64,000 bases of DNA from the NCBI RefSeq assembly GCF_000620805.1, contig NZ_JHZV01000008.1:1-64000 (forward strand), written 5' to 3'. Within the stretch, counting starts at the first letter, position 1; each line of letters opens with the position of its first letter. This stretch comes from Exiguobacterium undae DSM 14481 (GTDB taxonomy: Bacteria > Bacillota > Bacilli > Exiguobacteriales > Exiguobacteriaceae). Under the pieces are notes generated by a model, which was not told the DNA's origin, did no database searches, and worked only from the letters and a program-made list of their open reading frames with translations. This document shows, one piece after another, positions 25,413 through 32,873 of the stretch. Made by a program: the position numbers and the translations under genes.

Positions 25413-25907
25413 ATGCATAAAAAAATCACTACATTACTTTTAGCTAGTGCTTTCATTACTTTAGGATCTTCGATTCCTGTTAGTGCAGGTACGCACTGGA
25501 CAGGCGATGGTGCAGTAGATGGGAACGAAATTCGCTGGGGTACTGCTCGCGGAAAAACTGCCTACACTACAGCAAGAAACCATTCCATTACAGTTTGGGA
25601 CAACATGGGATCAATTAATATCGCTGGTGACAATGCAGACGTAGTAGAAGATTTATCGTTCAGAGATATTTATGTAGCTAGCTCATTATTAGGTCGATAT
25701 ATGCCAATGTCAGGTGCCGACGTTATTGAATACAATACGTATAACTTCACTGATATGACATCAGGGGAACAGAAAAAAACTGCCTTACATGAAATGGGAC
25801 ATGCCTTAGGCTTTAACCACCACGATTCAGGAATTATGAAACAAGGGCTATTTAGCATGACAACTTTAGATTCGCACATTAAAAGTGACTACAACAGTCA
25901 TTACTGA
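25413..25907 (+). CDS. Small secreted metzincin metalloprotease
   Basis: The 164-residue product has a signal peptide ending after VSA near residue 25. The zinc motif HEMGHALGFNH (HExxHxxGxxH) lies near residues 127-137, followed by a Met-turn candidate (SGIMKQGL). This is diagnostic of metzincins such as matrixin-like proteases. The domain is about 140 residues with no propeptide cysteine switch, so it is a minimal protease. It is followed 12 bases later by a membrane-linked protein. Confidence 0.85.
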   Translation: MHKKITTLLLASAFITLGSSIPVSAGTHWTGDGAVDGNEIRWGTARGKTAYTTARNHSITVWDNMGSINIAGDNADVVEDLSFRDIYVASSLLGRYMPMSGADVIEYNTYNFTDMTSGEQKKTALHEMGHALGFNHHDSGIMKQGLFSMTTLDSHIKSDYNSHY

Positions 25908-25919
25908 GGAGGAAAAACA

Positions 25920-26540
25920 ATGAAAGCAAAGAAAATCACCGCTATTGTTGGTTTAGCTGGAATTTTAGGGTTAGGAACATTTTACCTCGTTGATCAAAAC
26001 GAGAGTGCTTCAGGAAAACAAGTCTCTTCTATTCAAAAAGCAGATTTAAAGAAAGTTACTATGACAGGTGACTTTGCAATGGACGTTACAAAAACTACTT
26101 CTGTCGTTGGAAATTCTGAAAACGTTTTCATCGCAAAAGTAGAAAAGGAAATTAGTCACGATGAAACATTACCAAGTACACAGTTTCAAGTAACAATAGT
26201 CAAAAATGTTAAAGGTGAATTGAGCGAAGAACAAGTCGTAAATCAAAATGCAGGAATTTTTGATGATAATGGCGAAAAAGTATTATTAACATACGAAGAT
26301 CAAGAAATGCTTGTACCTGGAAAAACATATTTATTTGCAACAATCCATGATGAAAAAACGGACTGGCACAACCCAGTTCCTGCTTATGGAGAAGTTCTTC
26401 TTGAAGATGGTGCGGATATTCAAACAGTAGCTGATACGTATGAAACTGCATTTGAGAATCAAACGATTTCACCCATCATGGAGAGACACGATGAACTCGA
26501 ACTAGAAGAAGGATTTGTTGAGGAAGAAGCCGCTCAATAA
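25920..26540 (+). CDS. Exported protein co-transcribed with the metzincin
   Basis: This encodes 206 residues with an N-terminal hydrophobic segment (about 7-24) that may be an anchor or signal. The extracellular part contains TSVVGNSENVFIAKVEKEIS and ends in an acidic Glu-rich tail. The start follows GAGGAGGAAAAACA. The arrangement suggests a partner, chaperone or inhibitor of the protease. Family not recognised. Confidence 0.6.
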   Translation: MKAKKITAIVGLAGILGLGTFYLVDQNESASGKQVSSIQKADLKKVTMTGDFAMDVTKTTSVVGNSENVFIAKVEKEISHDETLPSTQFQVTIVKNVKGELSEEQVVNQNAGIFDDNGEKVLLTYEDQEMLVPGKTYLFATIHDEKTDWHNPVPAYGEVLLEDGADIQTVADTYETAFENQTISPIMERHDELELEEGFVEEEAAQ

Positions 26541-26588
26541 GAACACTCAAACTTTATTTAAATTATCCTTATCAAGGGAGGGTGCTTT

Positions 26589-27026
26589 ATGGGTAAATTT
26601 AAATGGATTGGTGTTTTGGTAGTATTGGTTATTCTATTTTTTGTGTTTGATCCTTTTCGCGGGGAACCACCAAACCCAAAAGTAGAGGCACAAGGAAAAG
26701 ATATTCCAACGGTCCAAGGATCATTTTGTTGGGATGGTCTATTGCGCAACCAATGTGTCGATAAAGTGTATGTTGACGGACTCGATATGACGAAAAAAAG
26801 TAAACCAACTGTAGTATCCTCAAATAAAAAAATCGATATTTCTTTTGAAGACGAACCCGATTCTATTGAGATTGTTCGTTGGAAAGATAAGCAAGATGCT
26901 GAAAAAGTTACTTTAACTGATGATGGCGTTACTGCCCCGAAAGAAACAGGAACGTATGCCTATGAAATCAAAGCAAAGTGGTCCAACGGTGACGGACAAT
27001 TCGCTTTTCTGGTTAAAGTAGACTAA
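26589..27026 (+). CDS. Membrane-anchored extracellular protein (145 aa)
   Basis: The start follows AAGGGAGGGTGCTTT. One N-terminal membrane helix (about 5-22) precedes an extracellular beta-rich domain with two cysteines (FCWDGLLRNQCVD) that may form a disulphide. It is probably the last gene of the metzincin operon; a terminator follows. Function unknown. Confidence 0.6.
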   Translation: MGKFKWIGVLVVLVILFFVFDPFRGEPPNPKVEAQGKDIPTVQGSFCWDGLLRNQCVDKVYVDGLDMTKKSKPTVVSSNKKIDISFEDEPDSIEIVRWKDKQDAEKVTLTDDGVTAPKETGTYAYEIKAKWSNGDGQFAFLVKVD

Positions 27027-27058
27027 CTCCCTTCCTTTTCCCCATACTTCCTCTTCTA

Positions 27059-27088
27059 CCAACAGTCATTTGACTGTTGGTTTTTTAT
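27059..27088 (+). terminator. Terminator of the metzincin operon
   Basis: CCAACAGTCA pairs perfectly with TGACTGTTGG around a TT loop, followed by six T. Confidence 0.9.
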
Positions 27089-27099
27089 TAATGACCAAA

Positions 27100-27637
27100 T
27101 ATTTGTGATAAGACCTATACTTTAAATTAATTATTTTTATTTTTTGAACGCTCCGTGTCTTCCGTCGCAAGGAACAGGAACATAGAGATGCCTCGCGCAA
27201 GCGATGTGCAGCTCTTGTTATCGGTCCGGCAGGAGGGCAGCGGTGCGATGAGGATGTTGCTACCTGCAACTTACAGCCTCACGCATGAGCCCGAAATCTC
27301 TTCTCTTGTCTCTACTAACACATACAAACTAAATCGAAACGTACAGAGGATAATCCACTCAAAGATAAAAGATGTACATACGTACACCGACAGCAATTCC
27401 ACTACTTCTTATTAAACCACTTCCTCAATGATCAGCATCTCTCACGAATCGATATGAGACTCTTTGGCCCGCAGTGGATTTGTCCACTGCGGGCTTCTTT
27501 CCTCACTTGGATTTGATACAAATCCATTCCGTATCTGCATCTGCTTGTACACCCTTCAAAGAAAAACGGATTCGTTTTTCGTCCATGCTTTACGCGCGGA
27601 CAGGAAGGGAGCGCCTCACCTGTCTACGCTGAAAAAT
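27100..27637. other. Gene-free stretch with repeat blocks and a terminator-like hairpin
   Basis: No supported gene. It contains the second copies of the two blocks described at 24.56 and 24.77 kb, and a strong hairpin GCCCGCAGTGGA-TTTG-TCCACTGCGGGC near 27467-27494. Possible reading frames have neither ribosome sites nor protein-like composition. Confidence 0.45.
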
Positions 27638-28090
27638 TTAAAGCACTCCTTGGGCTTTTAAACTGACGTAATCGTCTCCTGCCCCGACAACGATATGGTC
27701 AAGCAATTTGATACCAATGATGCGTCCGACTTCCTGCAAGCGTTCCGTTACCTCGATGTCCTCGAGGGACGGCTTCGGGTCGCCGCTCGGATGCTGATGG
27801 CTGACGATGAGCGACGTTGCATTGTTGAGGATAGCTGACTTGAAAATTTCACGAGGGTGGATAATGCTCGAATTGATGCTCCCGACATGCGCCCGGTGAA
27901 CGGCGATGACCCGGTTCTTCGTGTTCAGTAGGATGACAAGGAACACCTCACGGTCATCGTCCTGGATGAAGCGTCTAGCGACAAGAAAGGCGTCCTCTGG
28001 GGACGTGATATGCGTCGTCTCGAGGGCGACGTCCGGTTCTCGGACCTCTTGGCGGATACGGGTGATTTCAACGAGTTTGGTCAGTTTCAT
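27638..28090 (-). CDS. RadC-like JAB/MPN domain protein
   Basis: This encodes 150 residues from ATG 28090 behind GAAAGGAGC. The JAMM zinc motif is visible in SHQHPSGDPKPSLEDIEVT. RadC-like proteins are common on plasmids and mobile elements. The domain is a putative metal-dependent isopeptidase or hydrolase; a DNA-repair role is not established. The N-terminal helix-hairpin-helix part of chromosomal RadC is absent. Confidence 0.85.
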   Translation of the reverse strand: MKLTKLVEITRIRQEVREPDVALETTHITSPEDAFLVARRFIQDDDREVFLVILLNTKNRVIAVHRAHVGSINSSIIHPREIFKSAILNNATSLIVSHQHPSGDPKPSLEDIEVTERLQEVGRIIGIKLLDHIVVGAGDDYVSLKAQGVL

Positions 28091-28415
28091 GGAAAAGCTC
28101 CTTTCGCGAGTGGAATGCAGCCCGACACGATGCCGTCCTGTTGACGGGAACGCAGCGAGCGTCGCGAGACGGGGCAAGGGTGACCGCAGGGAAAGATCAA
28201 AAAAAGCGGACAGCGCACCGGGATGAAGGCTTCCAGAGCCCGCGAGCGAAAAGCTTGCTTTGAGCCAAAACGCGGAGGAAGACGAAGAACGGCAGCGGCT
28301 TTTTTTGATGGCCCTTGCGCCGACGAGGAGCGAGCTAGAGTACGGAAACAGGACGGCTTTCGGCCCCTTCCATCAGACAAAGCGGTGCGCTCTATTCCAT
28401 CCACACATTCCATAA
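28091..28415. other. GC-rich gene-free stretch between radC-like and sigma factor genes
   Basis: About 320 bases with higher GC content than both flanks. Reading frames here are short, Arg/Ser-rich and lack ribosome sites. I see no tRNA-like or terminator structure. It could hold an RNA or a replication-related site, but nothing specific supports that. Confidence 0.4.
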
Positions 28416-28417
28416 AT

Positions 28418-28464
28418 AAGAACTTGAGTTCTTATTTTTTGTTTTAAAAACGAACGTGTGTTCT
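28418..28464 (+). promoter_or_regulatory. Two LexA-like (SOS) boxes upstream of sigma factor gene
   Basis: AGAACTTGAGTTCT (28419-28432) and CGAACGTGTGTTCT (28451-28464) both show the GAAC-N4-GTTC core of the Bacillus LexA/DinR box. The second matches the extended form CGAAC-R-N-R-Y-GTT closely. It lies just upstream of a TATAAT box at 28474-28479, where bound LexA would block the promoter. Confidence 0.75.
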
Positions 28465-28473
28465 AATATACAT

Positions 28474-28479
28474 TATAAT
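28474..28479 (+). promoter_or_regulatory. -10 element of the sigma factor gene
   Basis: A consensus TATAAT lies about 70 bases upstream of the sigma factor start. The -35 position falls within the second LexA-like box. Confidence 0.55.
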
Positions 28480-28549
28480 CCTAAAAAAATATGTGATGTT
28501 TTTCCAATTTTTCATGTATTTAATTTTTTTCTATGAAAGAAGGGCATTT

Positions 28550-29143
28550 ATGAGAAAAACAATTCGCTTTTCCAATGGTAACTGCTGTGAAATGACTTTT
28601 GAGGAGGTTTTCGTTGAATTCACGTCTTTGGTAACAAGTGTGATGAGGAAAGCAAATAACAAATTTTACTTTAACAAAGTAGAGGAAGAAGATTTTTTAC
28701 AAGAACTATATCTTGAATTATGGCGAGCTTATGAAAAATATGACTACATTATTGGTACTAGCTTTACAACGTATTTATATTTCAGACTTCAAAAAGGTGT
28801 TCGTGATGTAACATACTCAAAATTTTCAAAGAAAAATCAGAGTATTGAAATTTCACTGGATGCCCCCTTTAAAAACCCAGATTTTACTTTAGAAGATTTT
28901 CTTTCTATTCCTGATGATTCATTGAATGGAATATTGAATTCTGAACTAGAATCCATTATTTTATCGGCAATCGATTCTGGAGAAGAAGAGATGTTGCAGT
29001 CGTTAATAAATAGAAAAGAATTTAGCATTCAACAGTATGCGGATAAGCATACAATTACTAGGCAAGCTGCTAATCAACGAATTATTAAATTTAGAAATAA
29101 ACTCAGAAAGGTTGTTAAGGAGCAGTATTTTGATAAACCTTAA
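28550..29143 (+). CDS. Sigma-70-family alternative sigma factor, UviA/BotR/SigN-like
   Basis: The 197-residue product starts at ATG 28550 behind GAAAGAAGGG. Region 2 is recognisable at about 35-90 (EEEDFLQELYLELWRAYEKYD, FTTYLYFRLQKGVRDV) and region 4 near the C-terminus (FSIQQYADKHTITRQAANQRI, helix-turn-helix). Domains 1 and 3 are missing. Size and composition recall group V sigma factors (UviA, BotR, TetR, TcdR) and the plasmid sigma factor SigN of pBS32. LexA-like boxes precede it, and genes with TTTACA -35 elements follow at 31.6-35.1 kb. Confidence 0.8.
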   Translation: MRKTIRFSNGNCCEMTFEEVFVEFTSLVTSVMRKANNKFYFNKVEEEDFLQELYLELWRAYEKYDYIIGTSFTTYLYFRLQKGVRDVTYSKFSKKNQSIEISLDAPFKNPDFTLEDFLSIPDDSLNGILNSELESIILSAIDSGEEEMLQSLINRKEFSIQQYADKHTITRQAANQRIIKFRNKLRKVVKEQYFDKP

Positions 29144-29299
29144 TTTTTTAATCCAGTGCTTCTGGAAACGGTTAATTTTGTTTTAGCGAATACTGCTTTT
29201 TTATTTGACTATTCTTCCGATCATCTATAAATTATGGAAGTAACCATGAGGTCAAAGCGATATGCTAAAACCTAATTATCATGTCAAGAGGAGTAAGTC

Positions 29300-29641
29300 A
29301 TGCTAATAAAAATTAAACAAGACGCTCTTTCCATATATGTGCGAGATCATACCGATTATCATGGTGATTATCATGGTCATGATTGGTGGGAATCGTTCCT
29401 CAAACAAGTTTCAGGTAAAGAGTTGAAAGTTGATCAAGAAAATTTATTCAAACATGAATTTGATGTTCTTCCTATATCCGGAGTATCCGATGCGACAATT
29501 CGTATTTTGGACGACTATGTGGATATGATCATAGACGATCAACGAATAGGAAAAGCACGATGCGAGTTATGTAATTCAGTCTCTTTAGATACACAACTAT
29601 GTTCTCATTGTGGACGTTCAGACTATCTTGATGTTTTTTGA
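29300..29641 (+). CDS. Hypothetical protein with C-terminal zinc ribbon
   Basis: This encodes 113 residues. Four cysteines in CELCNSVSLDTQLCSHCG (about 88-105) form a zinc-ribbon motif. A His/Asp-rich patch (DYHGDYHGHDWW) lies near the N-terminus. The start follows AAGAGGAGTAAGTC, and a TTGACT/TATAAA promoter-like pair lies at about 29199-29225. Family unknown. The IS element begins 9 bases after its stop. Confidence 0.6.
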   Translation: MLIKIKQDALSIYVRDHTDYHGDYHGHDWWESFLKQVSGKELKVDQENLFKHEFDVLPISGVSDATIRILDDYVDMIIDDQRIGKARCELCNSVSLDTQLCSHCGRSDYLDVF

Positions 29642-29650
29642 ACTTAGTTA

Positions 29651-31378
29651 TAGTAAAAGGCCTTCTCTAAATTTGAGAAGGCCTCAGACTGAAGACAAAG
29701 TAGTGGTTTTTCTCTTGATTGAGAAGAACCGCTTTTTTGTTCGCTTCGAATCGTTTTCCTGGGACAAGCATCGCGCCGCATCGCTTCGCTGCTGGGTCGC
29801 TCCTGCTTGTTTTTCCCTAGGAAACGATTACGAGCGAACAAACGCTTTTTCTTTCATACTTCCGGGTATAAAACTAGCATAGACATTCGAAAGAGGAGGA
29901 CTCATTATGATGGGAAAAAGAGACCAACATCATCGTTCTGAGAACATCACCATCACATTGGAACAATTGGTCCCGCAGGACCATCTCGTTCGAAAAGTGG
30001 ACCAGGTCATGGACTTTGAATTCATCTATCCTTTAGTAGAGAAACTGTATTGTGAAAATAACGGAAGACCTAGTATCGATCCTGTTCTATTGATTAAGAT
30101 GGCACTTCTCCAATACCTGTTTGGTATTCCATCGATGCGTCGGACCATCAAGGAGATTGAGACGAACGTCGCGTATCGGTGGTTTCTAGGAATCGGGCTG
30201 GATGAGAAAGTGCCACACTTCTCTACTTTCGGAAAAAATTACGTCCGGCGTTTTCAGGACACGGATGTGTTCGAAACCATCTTTTATCGTATCCTCTCAC
30301 AAGCTGTCGATGCTGGGTTCGTGGACCCTTCGGTCCTGTTCATGGATTCCACACACATCAAGGCGAACGCGAACAAACGGAAATTCAAGAAGAAAAAGAT
30401 TGTCCGTCGCGCTATCCAACAGTATAAAGAAGAACTCGATTTGGAAATCAACGAGGATCGGGTACTTCATGGAAAAAAGCCCTTCACCCCCAAGGAGAGC
30501 CGTCTTGAAACAAGGGAAATCAAGGAAAGTACGACAGATCCCGAGAGTGGTTATTACGTGAAGGGGGAACGTGAACGACTATTCGCTTATTCTTGCCATA
30601 CAGCCTGTGATCGAAATGGCTTCGTACTTGGACTGATCCTCACACCTGGCAATGTACATGATAGTAAAATGCTTGAACCTCTTCTTGAGTCCGTCAGTCA
30701 TCGTTTTGGTCAGCCATTCGCTGTCGTAGCTGACTCTGCCTACAAGACCATCCAACTCGCACGTCATCTCCTTCAACGAAACATCTTACCAGTTTTTCCT
30801 TATACCCGCCCCAGAGGGGTGAAAGGAATGTTCAAAACGAAAGACTTCTATTACGATGAATACTATGACTGTTATTTGTGTCCTAAGAATCAAGTTCTTC
30901 GTTATCGGACGACCAATCGAGAGGGCTATCAGGAATACGTCTCTGACCCCACAATCTGTGCGTCGTGCTCTTTTCTTTCAAGATGCACGAAGAGCCAAGA
31001 GAATAAAAAAATGATCCTGCGTCATGTCTGGCAGGAAGCAATGGATGAGGTGGAGCATTTACGGCATACTTCCGTGAATCGTGCATTGTATCGAAAACGA
31101 CAGGAGACAATCGAACGCGTCTTCGCAGATGCAAAAGAAAAGCATGGCATGCTTTGGGCCCGATATCGTGGTCTGAAAAAAACAACGCTACAAGCGATGC
31201 TTACTTTTAGTGCCCTGAACCTCAAAAAATTAGCGAACTGGTCATGGGATTCCGGTGGGAATCCTTATTTTTCACATCACTTTATACGACTACATAAGAC
31301 AAACCCTCATTTCAACGTTGAAATGAGGGTTTGTCTACGATCTGAGGCCTTCTCTAAATTTGAGAAGGCCTTTTACTA
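29651..31378. mobile_element. IS1182-family insertion sequence
   Basis: Both ends carry the inverted repeat TAGTAAAAGGCCTTCTC; the inner part of each end is itself palindromic (AAGGCCTTCTC-TAAATTT-GAGAAGGCCT). The element holds one transposase gene. A clear target duplication is not visible beyond a possible TA. It sits between the zinc-ribbon gene and the 3' end of the holin gene, splitting the sigma factor from the lysis genes. Confidence 0.88.
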
Positions 31379-31433
31379 TTTTATTCTTGATTATAATTTG
31401 CTTGATCATCCTTTACGTGACTTTCTGGATTAG
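29907..31433 (+). CDS. IS1182-family transposase
   Basis: This encodes 508 residues. The DDE-type transposase shows VLFMDSTHIKANANK (first Asp), VVADSAYKTIQLAR (second Asp) and ERVFADAKEKHGMLWARYRG (Glu region). A cysteine cluster (CYLCP...CASCSFLSRC) lies before the last part, as in IS1182 members. The frame runs through the right inverted repeat and ends about 55 bases outside the element, so the final 18 residues come from flanking DNA. It may still be active. Confidence 0.92.
   Translation: MMGKRDQHHRSENITITLEQLVPQDHLVRKVDQVMDFEFIYPLVEKLYCENNGRPSIDPVLLIKMALLQYLFGIPSMRRTIKEIETNVAYRWFLGIGLDEKVPHFSTFGKNYVRRFQDTDVFETIFYRILSQAVDAGFVDPSVLFMDSTHIKANANKRKFKKKKIVRRAIQQYKEELDLEINEDRVLHGKKPFTPKESRLETREIKESTTDPESGYYVKGERERLFAYSCHTACDRNGFVLGLILTPGNVHDSKMLEPLLESVSHRFGQPFAVVADSAYKTIQLARHLLQRNILPVFPYTRPRGVKGMFKTKDFYYDEYYDCYLCPKNQVLRYRTTNREGYQEYVSDPTICASCSFLSRCTKSQENKKMILRHVWQEAMDEVEHLRHTSVNRALYRKRQETIERVFADAKEKHGMLWARYRGLKKTTLQAMLTFSALNLKKLANWSWDSGGNPYFSHHFIRLHKTNPHFNVEMRVCLRSEAFSKFEKAFYYFILDYNLLDHPLRDFLD
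31298..31335. repeat. 38-bp perfect palindrome inside the transposase 3' end
   Basis: GACAAACCCTCATTTCAAC is followed directly by its reverse complement. It lies within the coding frame just before the right inverted repeat and would form a strong hairpin in the mRNA. Confidence 0.8.
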
Positions 31434-31605
31434 CAAATATGCCAATCGAAATGCCGATACTTAAGACAGCATTTACTAAGTCGCTTATTTGATTAGATAA
31501 ATCTATGCTGATAACTTCAAAGTTGACTAAAATCATCAATACTCCCGAAATAACTCCAACGAGTACTTTGGGATTTCGAATCCGAGTGACTATTTTCTCA
31601 GTCAT
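31381..31605 (-). CDS. Phi-LC3-like phage holin
   Basis: The 74-residue product starts at ATG 31605 behind GAGGAGGACAGG. It has a basic N-terminus (VTRIRNPKV), a first membrane helix with VGVISGVLMILV, a second with ISDLVNAVLSIGISIGIF and a short charged tail with NPES. This matches phi-LC3-family holins. An in-frame GTG at 31698 would add 31 residues. A TTTACA-N14-GATATAA promoter lies upstream on this strand. The stop codon is 2 bases from the IS element. Confidence 0.78.
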   Translation of the reverse strand: MTEKIVTRIRNPKVLVGVISGVLMILVNFEVISIDLSNQISDLVNAVLSIGISIGIFANPESHVKDDQANYNQE

Positions 31606-31741
31606 CTGATACCTGTCCTCCTCTATTACTAATTTGTTTTTTTCAAGTACAACATCGGGCTTTATGATTTCTTCATTTCCCTTAGCATCTTCTCGCACCC
31701 TTCTTCGTTAACCCTCCTTCTCAAAACGAGATAGTAATCAT

Positions 31742-31768
31742 TTATATCAAATTTTTTTCTTATGTAAA
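31742..31768 (-). promoter_or_regulatory. Shared promoter motif, holin gene
   Basis: On the minus strand TTTACA (31763-31768) and GATATAA (31742-31748) are separated by exactly 14 bases, as at the two other promoters of this cassette. Confidence 0.7.
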
Positions 31769-31897
31769 CAACATCAAATTAAGTAGTCACGGAAAATCGT
31801 ATCCCATTCATCAATTTTGATAAGTAACATATGTAGTTCATTTTTACACTAAATAATTTTCTTAGGGCATTGAAAAGGATAGATCATAACAATTCTA

Positions 31898-31924
31898 TTT
31901 ACATTTAAAAAAAATTAGATATAA
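31898..31924 (+). promoter_or_regulatory. Shared promoter motif, amidase gene
   Basis: TTTACA (31898-31903) and GATATAA (31918-31924) with a 14-base spacer, 39 bases before the amidase start. The wider match ATTTACATTT is shared with the site at 32794. Confidence 0.72.
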
Positions 31925-31963
31925 CGCTTAGGGTACTATCAAAACGAAAGAGGAGGAACAGCT

Positions 31964-32704
31964 ATGCTAAGAATCGCAATTGATGCTGGACATGGAGGGA
32001 AAAACTCTACTCCAGGAAAACGATCACCTGATGGAGAATACGAGTGGAACTTTAATAATAAAGTCCTGTTATCCTTTATATCTGAAATAGAAAAATATGA
32101 GAATGTACAGCTACTACGATTAGATGACTCCACTGGCATCACGGACGTCTCATTGAAAAAACGGACAGATGATGCCAATTCATGGAACGCAGATTTAGTC
32201 ATCTCTTTTCATCACAATGCAAACAACGGGTCCTGGGGTAATTGGACTGGAACAGAAACATATGTGCATCTAAATGCTAGTTCGACAAATCGTAATCTTG
32301 CTAAAGAAGTTCAAAAAGGATTACTCCAAGCTTACTCTCTTCAAGATCGTGGTGTTAAATCCGCAAATTTTCACATTCTTCGAGAAACGAATGCACTCTC
32401 AATCTTGATTGAAGGCGGCTTTATGGATTCGTTCATCGATATTAAAAAATTACGAGATGATAGCGTACTCAAAAAAGCTGGTCAAAAAGTAGCTCAGATT
32501 GTAGCTCATCAGAAACAGCTAAAGAAAAAGAATGATACAGACGCCTCTAAAAAATCCATCAATTCATACAAAGTTTTGCCTGGAGACACTCTATGGAGTA
32601 TTTCTCAAAAACATCAGATCAGTGTCAAACAAATCATGGATTGGAATAATCTATCTTCTCACTTTATTTACGTGGGAGATATTCTGATTGTCTCGAAAAA
32701 ATAG
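31964..32704 (+). CDS. N-acetylmuramoyl-L-alanine amidase with LysM (endolysin-like)
   Basis: The 246-residue product starts behind AGAGGAGGAACAGCT. The Amidase_3 domain (about 1-185) opens with LRIAIDAGHGG and has SFHHNAN and ILIEGGFMDS, supplying the zinc ligands and catalytic Glu. A LysM domain follows (about 202-245, YKVLPGDTLWSISQKHQIS). There is no signal peptide, so it needs a holin to reach the wall, like a phage endolysin. Confidence 0.92.
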   Translation: MLRIAIDAGHGGKNSTPGKRSPDGEYEWNFNNKVLLSFISEIEKYENVQLLRLDDSTGITDVSLKKRTDDANSWNADLVISFHHNANNGSWGNWTGTETYVHLNASSTNRNLAKEVQKGLLQAYSLQDRGVKSANFHILRETNALSILIEGGFMDSFIDIKKLRDDSVLKKAGQKVAQIVAHQKQLKKKNDTDASKKSINSYKVLPGDTLWSISQKHQISVKQIMDWNNLSSHFIYVGDILIVSKK

Positions 32705-32794
32705 TTGTGCGCCTAAATCATAACTAACTTTGAATCGATTAACACCAACAGTATAGTTTCTAGAAAATTAAATCATTGTATCGAAGAAATATCA

Positions 32795-32821
32795 TTTACA
32801 TTTTGAATCCTTAAGATATAA
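32795..32821 (+). promoter_or_regulatory. Shared promoter motif, DUF1906 gene
   Basis: TTTACA (32795-32800) and GATATAA (32815-32821) with a 14-base spacer, 52 bases before the start codon. It occurs within ATTTACATTT-N11-GATATAA, identical in layout to the amidase promoter. Confidence 0.72.
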
Positions 32822-32873
32822 AGACAGTGTAAGACAGCATCAATAAATGGATAAAACAAAAGGAGGAATTATT

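Noticed and set aside
27155-27415. 86-codon plus-strand frame
   Set aside because: No ribosome site and it coincides with the repeat blocks shared with 24.5 kb, where the frame is not kept.
28087-28413. 108-codon minus-strand frame upstream of the radC-like gene
   Set aside because: Arg/Ser-rich composition typical of chance frames in GC-rich DNA, and it overlaps the radC ribosome site.
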